DNA of 64,000 bases from an uncultured bacterium (GTDB lineage Bacteria; Myxococcota_A; Polyangia; Polyangiales; Houyiibacteriaceae), in assembly GCA_938024995.1 (NCBI GenBank), contig CALJDU010000002.1, forward strand, positions 1 through 64,000, given 5' to 3'. Made by a program: the position numbers and the translations under genes. Positions within the stretch are counted from its first letter, which is position 1. The number at the start of each line of letters is the position of its first letter. Below are positions 27,142 to 35,073 of this stretch, piece after piece. Below the pieces are notes generated by a model that worked only from the letters and a program-made list of their open reading frames with translations, made no database searches and was not told the origin of the DNA.

Positions 27142-27609
27142 GTGATCTTCCGAGCCGAGATCGACCTCGACGCGACCCCTCAAGAGGTCTTCACCGTGCT
27201 GACCGATTTCGCGCGCTATCCCGCGTGGAACCCCTTCACGATCGAGGCCAAGGTGGGCCCAACGGCGCCCGGCTCGGTCGTGGATCTCTTGGTCGTCATG
27301 AACGCGCAGACGCGATGGCAGCGTCTCACGATGCGCACCTTCACCCCGCCCGTCCGTGAAACCGATGGCGTCTTGGCGTGGGGGATGTCGTGGCCGCTGG
27401 CGCTTCGCGCGGAGCGTGTTCAACGCGTGACCCGCGTCGGTGGTCGCACGCGTTATGTGTCGAGCGAGGAAATGACCGGCCCGCTCGCGCGCGTGGTCGA
27501 CACGCTCTACGGCGAGACGATTCGAGATGGGCTGAACCAGCTGACAACCGCGCTCGTGAGGCGGGTGGAGCTTGAGCAAGTCACGCTCAACAAGGAGACC
27601 ATGAGGTGA
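27142..27609 (+). CDS. SRPBCC-fold (START-like) protein
   Basis: 155 residues, GTG start. The opening [30 protein letters not shown] is the typical first strand, helix and loop of polyketide-cyclase/dehydrase-type SRPBCC proteins, which bind hydrophobic ligands in a deep cavity. No catalytic residue can be named. Its TGA overlaps the GTG of the pyrophosphatase gene by four bases, so the two are co-translated. Confidence 0.78.
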   Translation: MIFRAEIDLDATPQEVFTVLTDFARYPAWNPFTIEAKVGPTAPGSVVDLLVVMNAQTRWQRLTMRTFTPPVRETDGVLAWGMSWPLALRAERVQRVTRVGGRTRYVSSEEMTGPLARVVDTLYGETIRDGLNQLTTALVRRVELEQVTLNKETMR

Positions 27610-28217
27610 CGTTCCCGGAGCCCTTCTTCCGATGGCGACCCCATCCCTGGCACGGCCTCGACGCGGGACAAGATCCGCCACGCTTGGTCCACGCCTACAT
27701 CGAGATCACGCCGTACGATCGAGTGAAGTACGAGGTCGACAAAGCGACCGGATATCTCCGCGTGGACCGGCCGCAGCGCACCTCTTCGCAGCCGCCGACC
27801 CTCTATGGATTCATCCCGCGCACGTACTGCGGGTCTCGCGTCACCGCGCTCTCTCCGGCGTCGACCCGAGGCGACGGCGACCCGCTCGACATCTGCGTCC
27901 TGAGCGAGCGCCCGATCGATCGCGCTGAGGTGATCGTGAACGCGCGCGTGGTCGGCGGCCTGCAAATGGTCGACGGCGGAGAAGCAGACGACAAGATCAT
28001 CGCGGTCCTCGAGAACGACTACGTATGGGGCGCCGCGACGGACCTGGAGGACGTGCCGGACGCGCTCGTCGAGCGACTCCGTCACTACTTCTCCACCTAC
28101 AAGCTCGTCGTGGGCGAAGAAGAAGAGATCGCGATCGAGCGCGTCTACGGAGCGGAACACGCGCAGCGAGTCGTCGAGGCATCGCTCGCCGACTACGCCG
28201 ACGAGTACGGCGGCTAG
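27606..28217 (+). CDS. ppa: Inorganic pyrophosphatase, family I
   Basis: 203 residues, GTG start overlapping the previous stop. It hydrolyses PPi to phosphate in the cytoplasm. Family I residues are visible: [38 protein letters not shown] (metal-binding Asp), and DDKIIAV. Slightly longer than E. coli Ppa (176), with an N-terminal extension. Its TAG stop is made of a TA dinucleotide plus the first G of the inverted-repeat element that begins at 28217. Confidence 0.9.
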   Translation: MTFPEPFFRWRPHPWHGLDAGQDPPRLVHAYIEITPYDRVKYEVDKATGYLRVDRPQRTSSQPPTLYGFIPRTYCGSRVTALSPASTRGDGDPLDICVLSERPIDRAEVIVNARVVGGLQMVDGGEADDKIIAVLENDYVWGAATDLEDVPDALVERLRHYFSTYKLVVGEEEEIAIERVYGAEHAQRVVEASLADYADEYGG

Positions 28218-28394
28218 AGGCGGCGATCAGTTTGAAAACGTTGCTCTGGTCGCGGAATTGGAGTCGGAGCTTGTGTGCCCCCGCCAGGGCAGACCGAGCT
28301 GTGCTGTACGCACAGCGACCGATGCCGTGAGGAGGTAAACCGGGATCAGGCCGAAGGCCGCAGCTGAGCAGCGTTTTCAAACTGATCGCCGCTC
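28217..28394. mobile_element. 178-bp element with ~29-bp terminal inverted repeats flanked by TA (MITE-like; alternatively a rod-shaped ncRNA)
   Basis: The left end (28217-28246) and the reverse complement of the right end (28366-28394) share CGGCGATCAGTTTGAAAACG, then T/C, then TGCTC. They differ by one extra G and one T/C change. Both outer edges abut TA (28215-28216 and 28395-28396), as in Tc1/mariner/IS630-type target duplications. The 120-base core has no ORF but folds locally: GCTGTGC-TGTAC-GCACAGC inside GGCA/TGCC, plus GGCC-GAA-GGCC. Size and layout also resemble a 6S-like RNA rod; sequence signatures of 6S were not found. It sits between convergent ppa and MerR genes. Confidence 0.55.
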
Positions 28395-28398
28395 TAAC

Positions 28399-28827
28399 CT
28401 ACTTCTTCGAAAGCGCGCGCAGCTTCCGCTGACTCGCGCGTCGGATCACTTTGAGCTCGTCGATCGTCGCGTCCATCGCCGCGCGCTTCTCGCGTAGCTC
28501 CTCGATCATCTGCGCCGTCTTCTCCACGACCATCTCGAGCTGCTGTTTGCGGCCCTCTCCTCGCCGTCCGTAGAGCTCGAGGTACTCGCCGATCTCGCGG
28601 AGCGTCAGGCCCAGCGACTTCGCGCGCAGGATCAACGTCAAGCGCGCTCGTTCGCGCCGACCGTAGACGCGCGTGGTGCCGATTCGCTTGGGCCTGAGGA
28701 GGCCCTTTTCCTCGTAAAAGCGGATCGCGCGCGCCGTCGTCTGGAGCTCTCTGGCGAGCTCCGCGATCCCGAACACCTCGCTCTCGCCGTCTCCGCGGTG
28801 CTCCTCCAGAAACGTCTCGGCGCTCAT
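28399..28827 (-). CDS. MerR-family transcriptional regulator (LiuR/AtuR-like)
   Basis: 142 residues from the ATG at 28827. A further upstream start would run through the operator palindrome. The N-terminal winged helix has FGIAELARELQTTARAIRFYEEKGLL and the TRVYGRRERARL wing; a C-terminal coiled coil (~80-140) mediates dimerisation. No Cys metal-binding set is visible, consistent with acyl-CoA-responsive MerR types that control branched-chain or aromatic acid catabolism. Divergent from an enoyl-CoA hydratase gene, with a perfect palindrome between them; probably autoregulated. Confidence 0.85.
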   Translation of the reverse strand: MSAETFLEEHRGDGESEVFGIAELARELQTTARAIRFYEEKGLLRPKRIGTTRVYGRRERARLTLILRAKSLGLTLREIGEYLELYGRRGEGRKQQLEMVVEKTAQMIEELREKRAAMDATIDELKVIRRASQRKLRALSKK

Positions 28828-28847
28828 CTTCCGTATGGTGCGTGTGA

Positions 28848-28863
28848 TTGACGTATACGTCAA
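28848..28863. promoter_or_regulatory. Perfect 16-bp palindromic operator for the MerR regulator
   Basis: TTGACGTATACGTCAA is a perfect inverted repeat midway between the divergent MerR and enoyl-CoA hydratase starts (20 and 56 bases away). Its sequence is close to remembered LiuR-type sites (ACGT half-sites). MerR proteins bind such palindromes inside the promoter spacer, so the hydratase promoter should overlap it. Confidence 0.75.
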
Positions 28864-28919
28864 CCTGCCCTAGCTTCTCTCGGCGCGGCGCAACACCATC
28901 GGCACGCGTGAGGGACCGA

Positions 28920-29738
28920 ATGACCAAGCGAGAACAAAGCGACCCGATCCTCTCCGCACTCGATCGCGGGGTCCTCACGATCACCTTGAATCGACCTGAG
29001 TCACGCAACGCGATGTCGAGCGCGATGGTCGAGAGCCTCATCGCGTCGCTCGACCAAGCCGAGCAGAGCGACGCGGTTCGCGTGATCGTGCTGCGCGGGT
29101 CAGGCGGGAACTTCTGCGCAGGCGGCGACATCAAAGACATGGCGCGCGCCCGAGGCGCGTCCGGCGACGGGATCAAGGCGCTAAGCGTGACCTTCGGCGA
29201 GGTCGCGCGGCGTTTTTCCCGCTCTCCGATCCCGAGCGTCGCGGTGCTCGAAGGCGCGGTCATGGGTGGTGGGTTCGGGATCGCGTGCACCGTGGACGTC
29301 GCGCTCGCGACCCGATCCGTGAAGTTCCGTCTTCCAGAGACCTCGCTTGGAGTGGTCCCGGCGCAGATCGCTCCTTTCCTGATCGAGCGGCTTGGGTATT
29401 CCGAGGCGAAGCGGCTGGCGGTCACTGGGGCGAAGCTGGATGCGCTCGCGGCGCACAAGGTTGGCCTGGTTCATCACATCGTCGACGACGTGGACGCGGC
29501 GCTCGAAGCAGAGCTCACGCGCATTCTCCGCGGAGGCCCGAGAGCGACGGCAGCGACGAAGCGTCTCTTCTTCGCGCTGCACCCGGCCACGAGCGCCGCC
29601 GAGATCGAACACGCCGCCGAGATCTTCTCCGCGGCCGCGCGCAGCGACGAAGCCGCCGCGGGCTTTCAAGCGTTCATCACGAAGCAACCCCCGCCTTGGT
29701 CCCGAAAAGGAAGCCCCGAAAAGAGCAACGAGCGATGA
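28920..29738 (+). CDS. Enoyl-CoA hydratase/isomerase family protein
   Basis: 272 residues from the ATG at 28920 with GAGGG upstream. Crotonase fold: ITLNRPESRNAMSS, oxyanion-hole segment GGNFCAGGDIKDM, and GAVMGGGFGIACTVDVALA. The Glu expected at the end of the second segment is not obvious, so hydratase versus another crotonase chemistry is open. LPETSLGVVPAQ is compatible with hydratases of the isohexenylglutaconyl/methylglutaconyl group. ATGA overlap with the BKACE gene; one operon under the MerR operator. Confidence 0.85.
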   Translation: MTKREQSDPILSALDRGVLTITLNRPESRNAMSSAMVESLIASLDQAEQSDAVRVIVLRGSGGNFCAGGDIKDMARARGASGDGIKALSVTFGEVARRFSRSPIPSVAVLEGAVMGGGFGIACTVDVALATRSVKFRLPETSLGVVPAQIAPFLIERLGYSEAKRLAVTGAKLDALAAHKVGLVHHIVDDVDAALEAELTRILRGGPRATAATKRLFFALHPATSAAEIEHAAEIFSAAARSDEAAAGFQAFITKQPPPWSRKGSPEKSNER

Positions 29739-30598
29739 CCTCACACAAAGCGATCCTCACCTGCGCGCTCAACGGCGTGCTCACGAACCCGAAGCAGCAC
29801 CCGGTCCCCGTCACGCCAGAAGAGATGGGCGCGTCGGCGAAGCAAGCGTACGACGCGGGTGCGTCCATCATGCACATTCACTTCCGCCAACAAGGCGAGG
29901 GCATGGGGCACTTTCCTTCCTGGGATCCCGTGGTCGCGAAGGCCTGCAGTGACGCGATCCGCGATGCCTGCCCAGGCGTCATCATCAACCAGACGACGGG
30001 CACCGTCGGACCCGACGTCAGCGGCCCGATCGCCTGCCTCGACGCCATCACGCCGGAGATCGCGGCCTGTAACGCAGGGAGCTTGAACTACCTCAAGCTG
30101 CGCCGGAACGGGCAGTGGGCGTGGCCACCGATGCTCTTCGACAACCCCGTGGAGAAGGTGCAAGCCATGCTCGACGCGATGAAGCGGACCGGCGCGCTTC
30201 CCGAGTTCGAGTGTTTCGATGTGGGGATCGTTCGCTCGATCGCGCTCTACCTCGGCGCGAAGATGACCGACCGCGCGCAGTACAACTTTGTGATGGGCGT
30301 CGCGTCGGGGATGCCGGTCGACACCGATCTCCTCGAGCTCCTCATCAAGTACAAGGTCGAGGACGCGCTCTGGCAGTGCACCCTCATCGGCCGCCAAGAA
30401 ATTTGGGCGGGACACCAACGCGCCGCGGAGCTCGGCGGGATGTTGCGGACCGGCGTCGAGGACACCTTCTATCTGCCGAACGGCGAACGTACGAGCGGCA
30501 ACGGTGAGCTCATCGAGCACCTCGCGAAGTGCGCGGAGAACGCCGGTCGCTCCGTCGCGTCACCTGCCGAGGCGCGCGCAATTCTTTTTGGTGCTTGA
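29735..30598 (+). CDS. BKACE (beta-keto acid cleavage enzyme, DUF849) family protein
   Basis: 287 residues, ATG overlapping the upstream TGA. The family condenses a beta-keto acid with acetyl-CoA to give a CoA ester and acetoacetate, using zinc. Visible marks: AILTCALNGVLTNP opening, MHIHFR (metal-binding His pair), INQTTGTVG, FECFDVG and NFVMGV. Cytosolic TIM barrel. Paired with an acyl-CoA hydratase and a MerR regulator it suggests catabolism of a branched or amino-substituted acid; the substrate cannot be read from the sequence. Confidence 0.88.
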   Translation: MTSHKAILTCALNGVLTNPKQHPVPVTPEEMGASAKQAYDAGASIMHIHFRQQGEGMGHFPSWDPVVAKACSDAIRDACPGVIINQTTGTVGPDVSGPIACLDAITPEIAACNAGSLNYLKLRRNGQWAWPPMLFDNPVEKVQAMLDAMKRTGALPEFECFDVGIVRSIALYLGAKMTDRAQYNFVMGVASGMPVDTDLLELLIKYKVEDALWQCTLIGRQEIWAGHQRAAELGGMLRTGVEDTFYLPNGERTSGNGELIEHLAKCAENAGRSVASPAEARAILFGA

Positions 30599-30606
30599 GC
30601 TCTCGC

Positions 30607-30996
30607 TCAGATCCCGCTGGACGACGGTTCGCAGGCTTTGCCGTCGCGCTCGGGATCGACAAACGTGATGCTCCCGACGCAGCTCGCCTCGACGTCCGGC
30701 GCGCGGTTCGCGTTGCAGTCCGGTTTCGATTCGCAGGTCCGGAAGCAGTAGTTCCGCGCGTCGTCGTGTGTCACGCAGGCGGAGTCGTTCGGGCAGTCTT
30801 CATCGCTCACGCAATCCGTCTGTGCGCAGTAGCCGCCGTCGAACGCTGTGATGCACGAGAGATCATCCGCGAACGCGACGCAGGCATCGTCGTCGACGCA
30901 CTCCGCGCCGATTCCTTCCGCGTCGGCCTCACCGTCACCACATGCAGCGCCTAGGAAGGAGATGATGACGACGAACGAGAGGCGAAGAGCGCTCAC
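30607..30996 (-). CDS. Cys-rich lipoprotein (129 aa)
   Basis: GTG start at 30996 overlapping the TGA of the upstream gene (GTGA). Signal MSALRLSFVVIISFLGAAC with lipobox GAAC. About 14 Cys in the mature part, in spaced pairs (CVDDDAC, CVSDEDC), as in other disulfide-rich surface lipoproteins of this genome. No known domain. Operon with the 175-residue lipoprotein. Confidence 0.72.
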   Translation of the reverse strand: MSALRLSFVVIISFLGAACGDGEADAEGIGAECVDDDACVAFADDLSCITAFDGGYCAQTDCVSDEDCPNDSACVTHDDARNYCFRTCESKPDCNANRAPDVEASCVGSITFVDPERDGKACEPSSSGI

Positions 30997-31520
30997 TCAG
31001 GGTCGCAATCGAGCGAGTCCGGGCGATCGAAGCGCTCTCCGTACCCGGGACCGTCACCGCTGTGGTTGCGCCCTGCCTTGACCCAGACGGTGTCGATGGT
31101 CGCGCCCTCACGTGCTCCTTCGCCGCGGAAGCTCCCCTCGGTTCCTCGCACGTCTTCGGTCTTCACGTCCGCAAAGTCCTCGAAGCCGATGACGACGTTG
31201 CTGAGATCCTTGCAGGACCAGACGTAGACCTCAGAGCAAGAGACCCAGCGGACCTCGACGTCGCCGACCGGTCCGCCGCGGGGACAGTCGAGCTCCGGCT
31301 CGTCGTTGCAGTCCGGATCGGTGTTGGGACAGAAGGTCCCTGGTGTATCGCCGCACTCGGGATCCGTGTTGGGGCAAATCACCACCCCGTCGCCGGGCTC
31401 GACGCAGTCGGGGCTCGTGTCACCCGGTTCGCAAACGATCAACAAGTCAGCGGTCTCTCCGGACGACGTCACACAGCCGACGAGCCCGACGACGCACAGG
31501 AACCAAACAACACGAATCAT
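30993..31520 (-). CDS. Lipoprotein with CPNTDP repeats (175 aa)
   Basis: Signal MIRVVWFLCVVGLVGC with lipobox LVGC. It contains tandem CPNTDPEC / CPNTDPDC units, then a beta-rich region (VEVRWVSCSEVYVWSCKDLSNVVIGFED). The C-terminal part (WVKAGRNHSGDGPGYGERF) is reminiscent of beta-sandwich surface domains. Function unknown. Its stop overlaps the start of the next leftward gene. Confidence 0.7.
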   Translation of the reverse strand: MIRVVWFLCVVGLVGCVTSSGETADLLIVCEPGDTSPDCVEPGDGVVICPNTDPECGDTPGTFCPNTDPDCNDEPELDCPRGGPVGDVEVRWVSCSEVYVWSCKDLSNVVIGFEDFADVKTEDVRGTEGSFRGEGAREGATIDTVWVKAGRNHSGDGPGYGERFDRPDSLDCDPE

Positions 31521-31564
31521 GCTCTCAACCTATCTTGTTCTCGAACTCAACGAACCCACCCAAG

Positions 31565-32554
31565 TCACCCGAAGTAGACGCAACAGCCAAGTGAACAGTA
31601 GTAGCTAAAGTCGCAGTCGGAGGAGACCTCACAGGGGACACCATCTTCACAGCGGGAGGGCGGCGTCCCCGCGTCGGTGCCGCCGTCAGTTCCGCCATCG
31701 GTACCGCCGTCCGGTCCTGCGTCCGCCGGAGGAGGGCTCCCGAAACACTCGTCCGGGAGGTCGTCGACGGTGCGGCCCGGGCAGAGCTCGCACTCACCGC
31801 ACTCGTTCACGCAATCGTCATTCTGGATGCAGCGCGGACACGCCTCGGTATCGTCAATCGTCGCGAGCGAACACTCGGCGCCCAGCGCGATGAACACCGA
31901 AGTCCCATCGTCTCGGAACACCTCGCAGCAACCGAAGCAGTCACAACCGTTCGGTACGCGCGGCCGGCAATTTTCGATGCACTCGTCGCTCACCATGCAG
32001 TCGCGATCGGTCGGCGGGAGCTCTCCCGTCAGGCAGCCGGTACGGTACCGGCAGCCGTCATCACCAGACCCCGAGTTGCCGTCGTAGAAGCAGTCCTGCC
32101 AGACCGGGTCGCGGTTGTCGCCAGGGATACCCGTCGCGAAGGAGCTCTCGTCGTCGTCGTAGGGGCCTGTGCATTCCGGATCGTCGCCGTCAATGAGTCC
32201 GTCACCGTCGTTGTCGAGCCCGTCACTGCACGCGCCGAGCCCAAGAGGAGGACCTGCATCCGCCGAACCGGAATCTCTTCCGCCGCCATCGGTGCCGCCG
32301 CCGTCGGTGCCGCCGCCGCCGTCGGTGCCGCCGCCGTCGGTGCCGCCGCCGTCGGTGCCGCCGCCATCGGTGCCGCCGCCATCGGTGCCGCCGCCATCGG
32401 TGCCGCCGCCATCGGTGCCGCCGCCATCGGTGCCGCCGCCGTCGGTGCCGCCGCCGGAGTCGACCCCAGAGTCATCATCGAGAACGACGTGGGCGCGACA
32501 GTCACAACCAGCGATCGCGAGGGCGATCGAAATACTAAGAAGAAGACGGCTCAT
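31565..32554 (-). CDS. Lipoprotein with (Gly-Gly-Thr-Asp-Gly) repeats and Cys-rich domain
   Basis: 329 residues from the ATG at 32554, preceded by AGGAG; lipobox AIAGC. A Ser/Asp stretch leads into about a dozen GGTDG units encoded by a 12-bp tandem repeat. The rest has ~22 Cys, one NDGDGLIDGDDPEC Ca-binding-like unit and a second short GGTDGG tract near the C-terminus. An exported surface protein of unknown function; the repeat is probably a length-variable spacer. Confidence 0.75.
   Translation of the reverse strand: MSRLLLSISIALAIAGCDCRAHVVLDDDSGVDSGGGTDGGGTDGGGTDGGGTDGGGTDGGGTDGGGTDGGGTDGGGTDGGGGTDGGGTDGGGRDSGSADAGPPLGLGACSDGLDNDGDGLIDGDDPECTGPYDDDESSFATGIPGDNRDPVWQDCFYDGNSGSGDDGCRYRTGCLTGELPPTDRDCMVSDECIENCRPRVPNGCDCFGCCEVFRDDGTSVFIALGAECSLATIDDTEACPRCIQNDDCVNECGECELCPGRTVDDLPDECFGSPPPADAGPDGGTDGGTDGGTDAGTPPSRCEDGVPCEVSSDCDFSYYCSLGCCVYFG
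32281..32456 (-). repeat. 12-bp tandem repeat (GGCGGCACCGAT) encoding GGTD units
   Basis: About fourteen near-identical copies of a 12-base unit, differing mainly at one third-codon position (GTC/ATC on the forward strand), with one 3-base expansion. All lie in frame within the surrounding lipoprotein gene. Such uniform repeats suggest recent slippage expansion. Confidence 0.9.
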
Positions 32555-32667
32555 AGTGCTCCTGTAGGTGTCCAGTCGTGCGCATTCCTGAACACATTGC
32601 GATTTCACGTATCGCGAGAACTCTAACGCGCTGAAATTGCCTGGGTATTGGCGCGGCATAGCGCCCG

Positions 32668-33681
32668 ATGGTATTGCGCCCCGTGCACGTCTTTGTGACC
32701 GGAATCGCAGGTTTCTTGGGGAGCCACCTCGCCGACGCCTTGCTTTCGGCTGGGCACACGGTGACTGGCAACGACAATCTAGCGAGCGGTGAGCGCGCGC
32801 ACGTCCCAGCGAGCGCCATCTTTCACCACGTTGATTGCGCTGCGCTCAACGAGCTCTCGGAGGCTCTGAAAGATGTCGACGTCGTCGTTCACACCGCCGC
32901 CGTGCCCTATCAAGGACTCTCGGTCTTCAGTCCCGCGTGGACGATTCAACACAACGTCGGAGCGAGCGCGCACGTATTCTCCGCAGCCGTTCAAGCGGGC
33001 GTACGACGCGTCGTCTTTTGCTCTTCGATGGCACGGTACGGAGCCCAGCTCGCCCCGTTCTCTGAAGAGCTCCTCCCCGCGCCGGTCGACCCATACGGAA
33101 TCGCGAAGGTCGCGAGCGAGGCGCTCCTTCGGCAGCTCGCCGCGGTGCACGGCTTTGAGTGGTCGATCGTCGTGCCACACAACATCGTCGGTCCGCGGCA
33201 GCGCTTCGACGATCCACACCGGAACGTCGCGAGCATCATGGCGAACTTGATGCTCCAAGGACGTCAGCCGATCATCTATGGCGATGGCGAACAACGCCGC
33301 GCGTTCAGCCCGATCGACGACTGCATCGAGAGCCTCCTCGCGTTGGTCACCGGTGACGACCACGGGTTCGTTGTGAACATCGGCCCCGACGAGAACGAGA
33401 TCAGCGTCAACGCGCTCGCCGCCCTCCTCGCTGACATCATTGGCTTCGACCTCGACCCGATCTATATGCCCGCGCGGCCCTGCGAGGTGCACCACGCGAC
33501 CTGTTCCGCGCAGCGCGCACGCGAGCGCCTCGGCTACGCGCCGCGCAAACCGCTCCGGGCTTCGCTCGAAGAGCTGGTCGACTACATCCGCCAGAGCGGG
33601 CCCCGCGCGTTCCGGTACACCGCGCCGCTCGAGATTAACAGCGACCTCGCCCCGCAGACCTGGCGAGAGCAGATCTTCTAG
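32668..33681 (+). CDS. NAD-dependent epimerase/dehydratase (extended SDR)
   Basis: 337 residues. Rossmann motif VTGIAGFLGSHLADAL, CSSMARYG, and catalytic Tyr/Lys in PYGIAK. It is most like UDP-hexose 4-epimerases that supply sugars for polysaccharide. NIVGPRQRFDDPHRNV and the C-terminal substrate domain (IGPDENEISV...) fit. Cytosolic. It is an isolated gene in a region of lipoproteins and transporters; the exact sugar is not predictable. Confidence 0.85.
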   Translation: MVLRPVHVFVTGIAGFLGSHLADALLSAGHTVTGNDNLASGERAHVPASAIFHHVDCAALNELSEALKDVDVVVHTAAVPYQGLSVFSPAWTIQHNVGASAHVFSAAVQAGVRRVVFCSSMARYGAQLAPFSEELLPAPVDPYGIAKVASEALLRQLAAVHGFEWSIVVPHNIVGPRQRFDDPHRNVASIMANLMLQGRQPIIYGDGEQRRAFSPIDDCIESLLALVTGDDHGFVVNIGPDENEISVNALAALLADIIGFDLDPIYMPARPCEVHHATCSAQRARERLGYAPRKPLRASLEELVDYIRQSGPRAFRYTAPLEINSDLAPQTWREQIF

Positions 33682-33693
33682 CCTGCTCGTCGC

Positions 33694-34938
33694 TCACGCT
33701 TCGTCGGTTGTCTCCGCGACCCGCTCCGAATCTGTCTTTGTGGCTCGCGCACGCGACTCCGAGGCGAGCCACGGAACCGAGCAAATGACCCCACCGACGA
33801 GGCCGACCACAGGCCCGAGCGTGACGGTCAGAACAAACGAGGCGAGCGCGACCGCGAGCTCATGACGCTTACGCTCGCGCACGAGCTCCACGGCGTACTT
33901 CAGATCAAAGAGACCCAAGCTCGCGACCAAGATGATCGCGCCGAGGACCGCTTTGGGGAGCGGCCGGATCGCATCGGTGAGAAAGAGCACGACGACCGCG
34001 ACGACACCCGCGGTAACGAGAGGCGCCCAGCGAGATTGGGCGCCCGCCGCGTCGTTGACCGCGCTTCGCGAGAGCCCGCCCGTCACCGGGTACCCACCTG
34101 AAAACGCCGCTGCGAGGTTCGATGCCCCCAGCGCGGCGAGCTCTCGATTGGGCGCGAGCGAGTAGTCGTATTTCTTCGCGAAGGTCTTGGCCACCGACAT
34201 CGCTTCGCCGTAACCGAGGAGCGCCAAGGTCACCGCCAGCGGGATCAGGTCGATGACCAGCGCTTTGCTGAAGGTCGGAAGCGCGAAGGGCGGGAGCCCG
34301 CGCGGGACCTCTCCAATGACCTCGACACCCTTCAGCTCAAACCCCATCACGAGGGTGCCGACGATCCCGACGACGACCACCACCAAGGCGCGCGGGAACT
34401 TTGGCGCGTAGCGCTTCAGCGACACAATCGTCACGACCGCGACCCCGCCGACCACGCAGGTGAGCAGGTGCGGCTGCGCAGATGGCAACGCGCGAAGCGT
34501 CTCGACGAGTCCGCGCGGCAAGTCCGCCCCCGACACGCTGCCGAGCTGACTGAGACCGATCAAGATCGCGGAGCCCGAAACGAACCCGCGGATCACCGGA
34601 CGCGCGAGGTAACGCGTTAAGAACCCCAGACGGAGCGCCGCGAAGACGAGCTGAAACGCGCCGACCATGGCCGCCAATGAGATCGCCGCGGTCACCACCG
34701 GAGCATCCGCGCCGATCGCTCCGAGCAGCGTCGCGCCGATCAAGAGCGAGTCGATCGCGACCGGTCCCACCGCGAGCTGACGAGACCGACCGAGGACCGC
34801 GTACACGATCAGCGGCAAGAGCGCCGAGTAGAGACCCATGACCGGCGGCAGACCCGCGAGCATCGCGTACGCGAGCGCTTGGGGCACCAGGACCACCGCG
34901 GTCGTCGCCCCTGCGATGATGTCTCTCCGCGAGATCAC
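33694..34938 (-). CDS. SulP-family anion transporter without STAS domain
   Basis: 414 residues if started at GTG 34938, just before the first membrane helix; an upstream start at 35097 would overlap the divergent gene. SulP core signature: VLVPQALAYAMLAGLPPVMGLYSALLP, then VGPVAIDSLL and a central GGYPVTGGLSRSAVNDAAGA. About 11-12 membrane helices. The protein stops shortly after the last helix (GVICSVPWLASESRARA), so the usual cytoplasmic STAS domain is absent. Substrate sulfate, bicarbonate or another anion; unresolved. Confidence 0.85.
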   Translation of the reverse strand: MISRRDIIAGATTAVVLVPQALAYAMLAGLPPVMGLYSALLPLIVYAVLGRSRQLAVGPVAIDSLLIGATLLGAIGADAPVVTAAISLAAMVGAFQLVFAALRLGFLTRYLARPVIRGFVSGSAILIGLSQLGSVSGADLPRGLVETLRALPSAQPHLLTCVVGGVAVVTIVSLKRYAPKFPRALVVVVVGIVGTLVMGFELKGVEVIGEVPRGLPPFALPTFSKALVIDLIPLAVTLALLGYGEAMSVAKTFAKKYDYSLAPNRELAALGASNLAAAFSGGYPVTGGLSRSAVNDAAGAQSRWAPLVTAGVVAVVVLFLTDAIRPLPKAVLGAIILVASLGLFDLKYAVELVRERKRHELAVALASFVLTVTLGPVVGLVGGVICSVPWLASESRARATKTDSERVAETTDEA

Positions 34939-35073
34939 GAGCGCATCTTCACATTCTTTGATCGCGAAAACCTCTTTCTCGTCTCGGTTTGATACGGGCT
35001 TTCGCGCGTCAAACGTCGCCCCGACGTCAAAGGAACGGACCACGCGCGCGCTCGTCGTGCTACGTCGAGCCAC

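Noticed and set aside
28217..28394. Cobalamin or other known riboswitch
   Set aside because: None of the conserved core blocks I know (e.g. GCCACTG, the B12 box) is present, and it lies downstream of genes between convergent stops rather than in a 5' leader.
32281..32456. CRISPR-like array
   Set aside because: The 12-bp units are contiguous without spacers and are in frame inside a lipoprotein gene.
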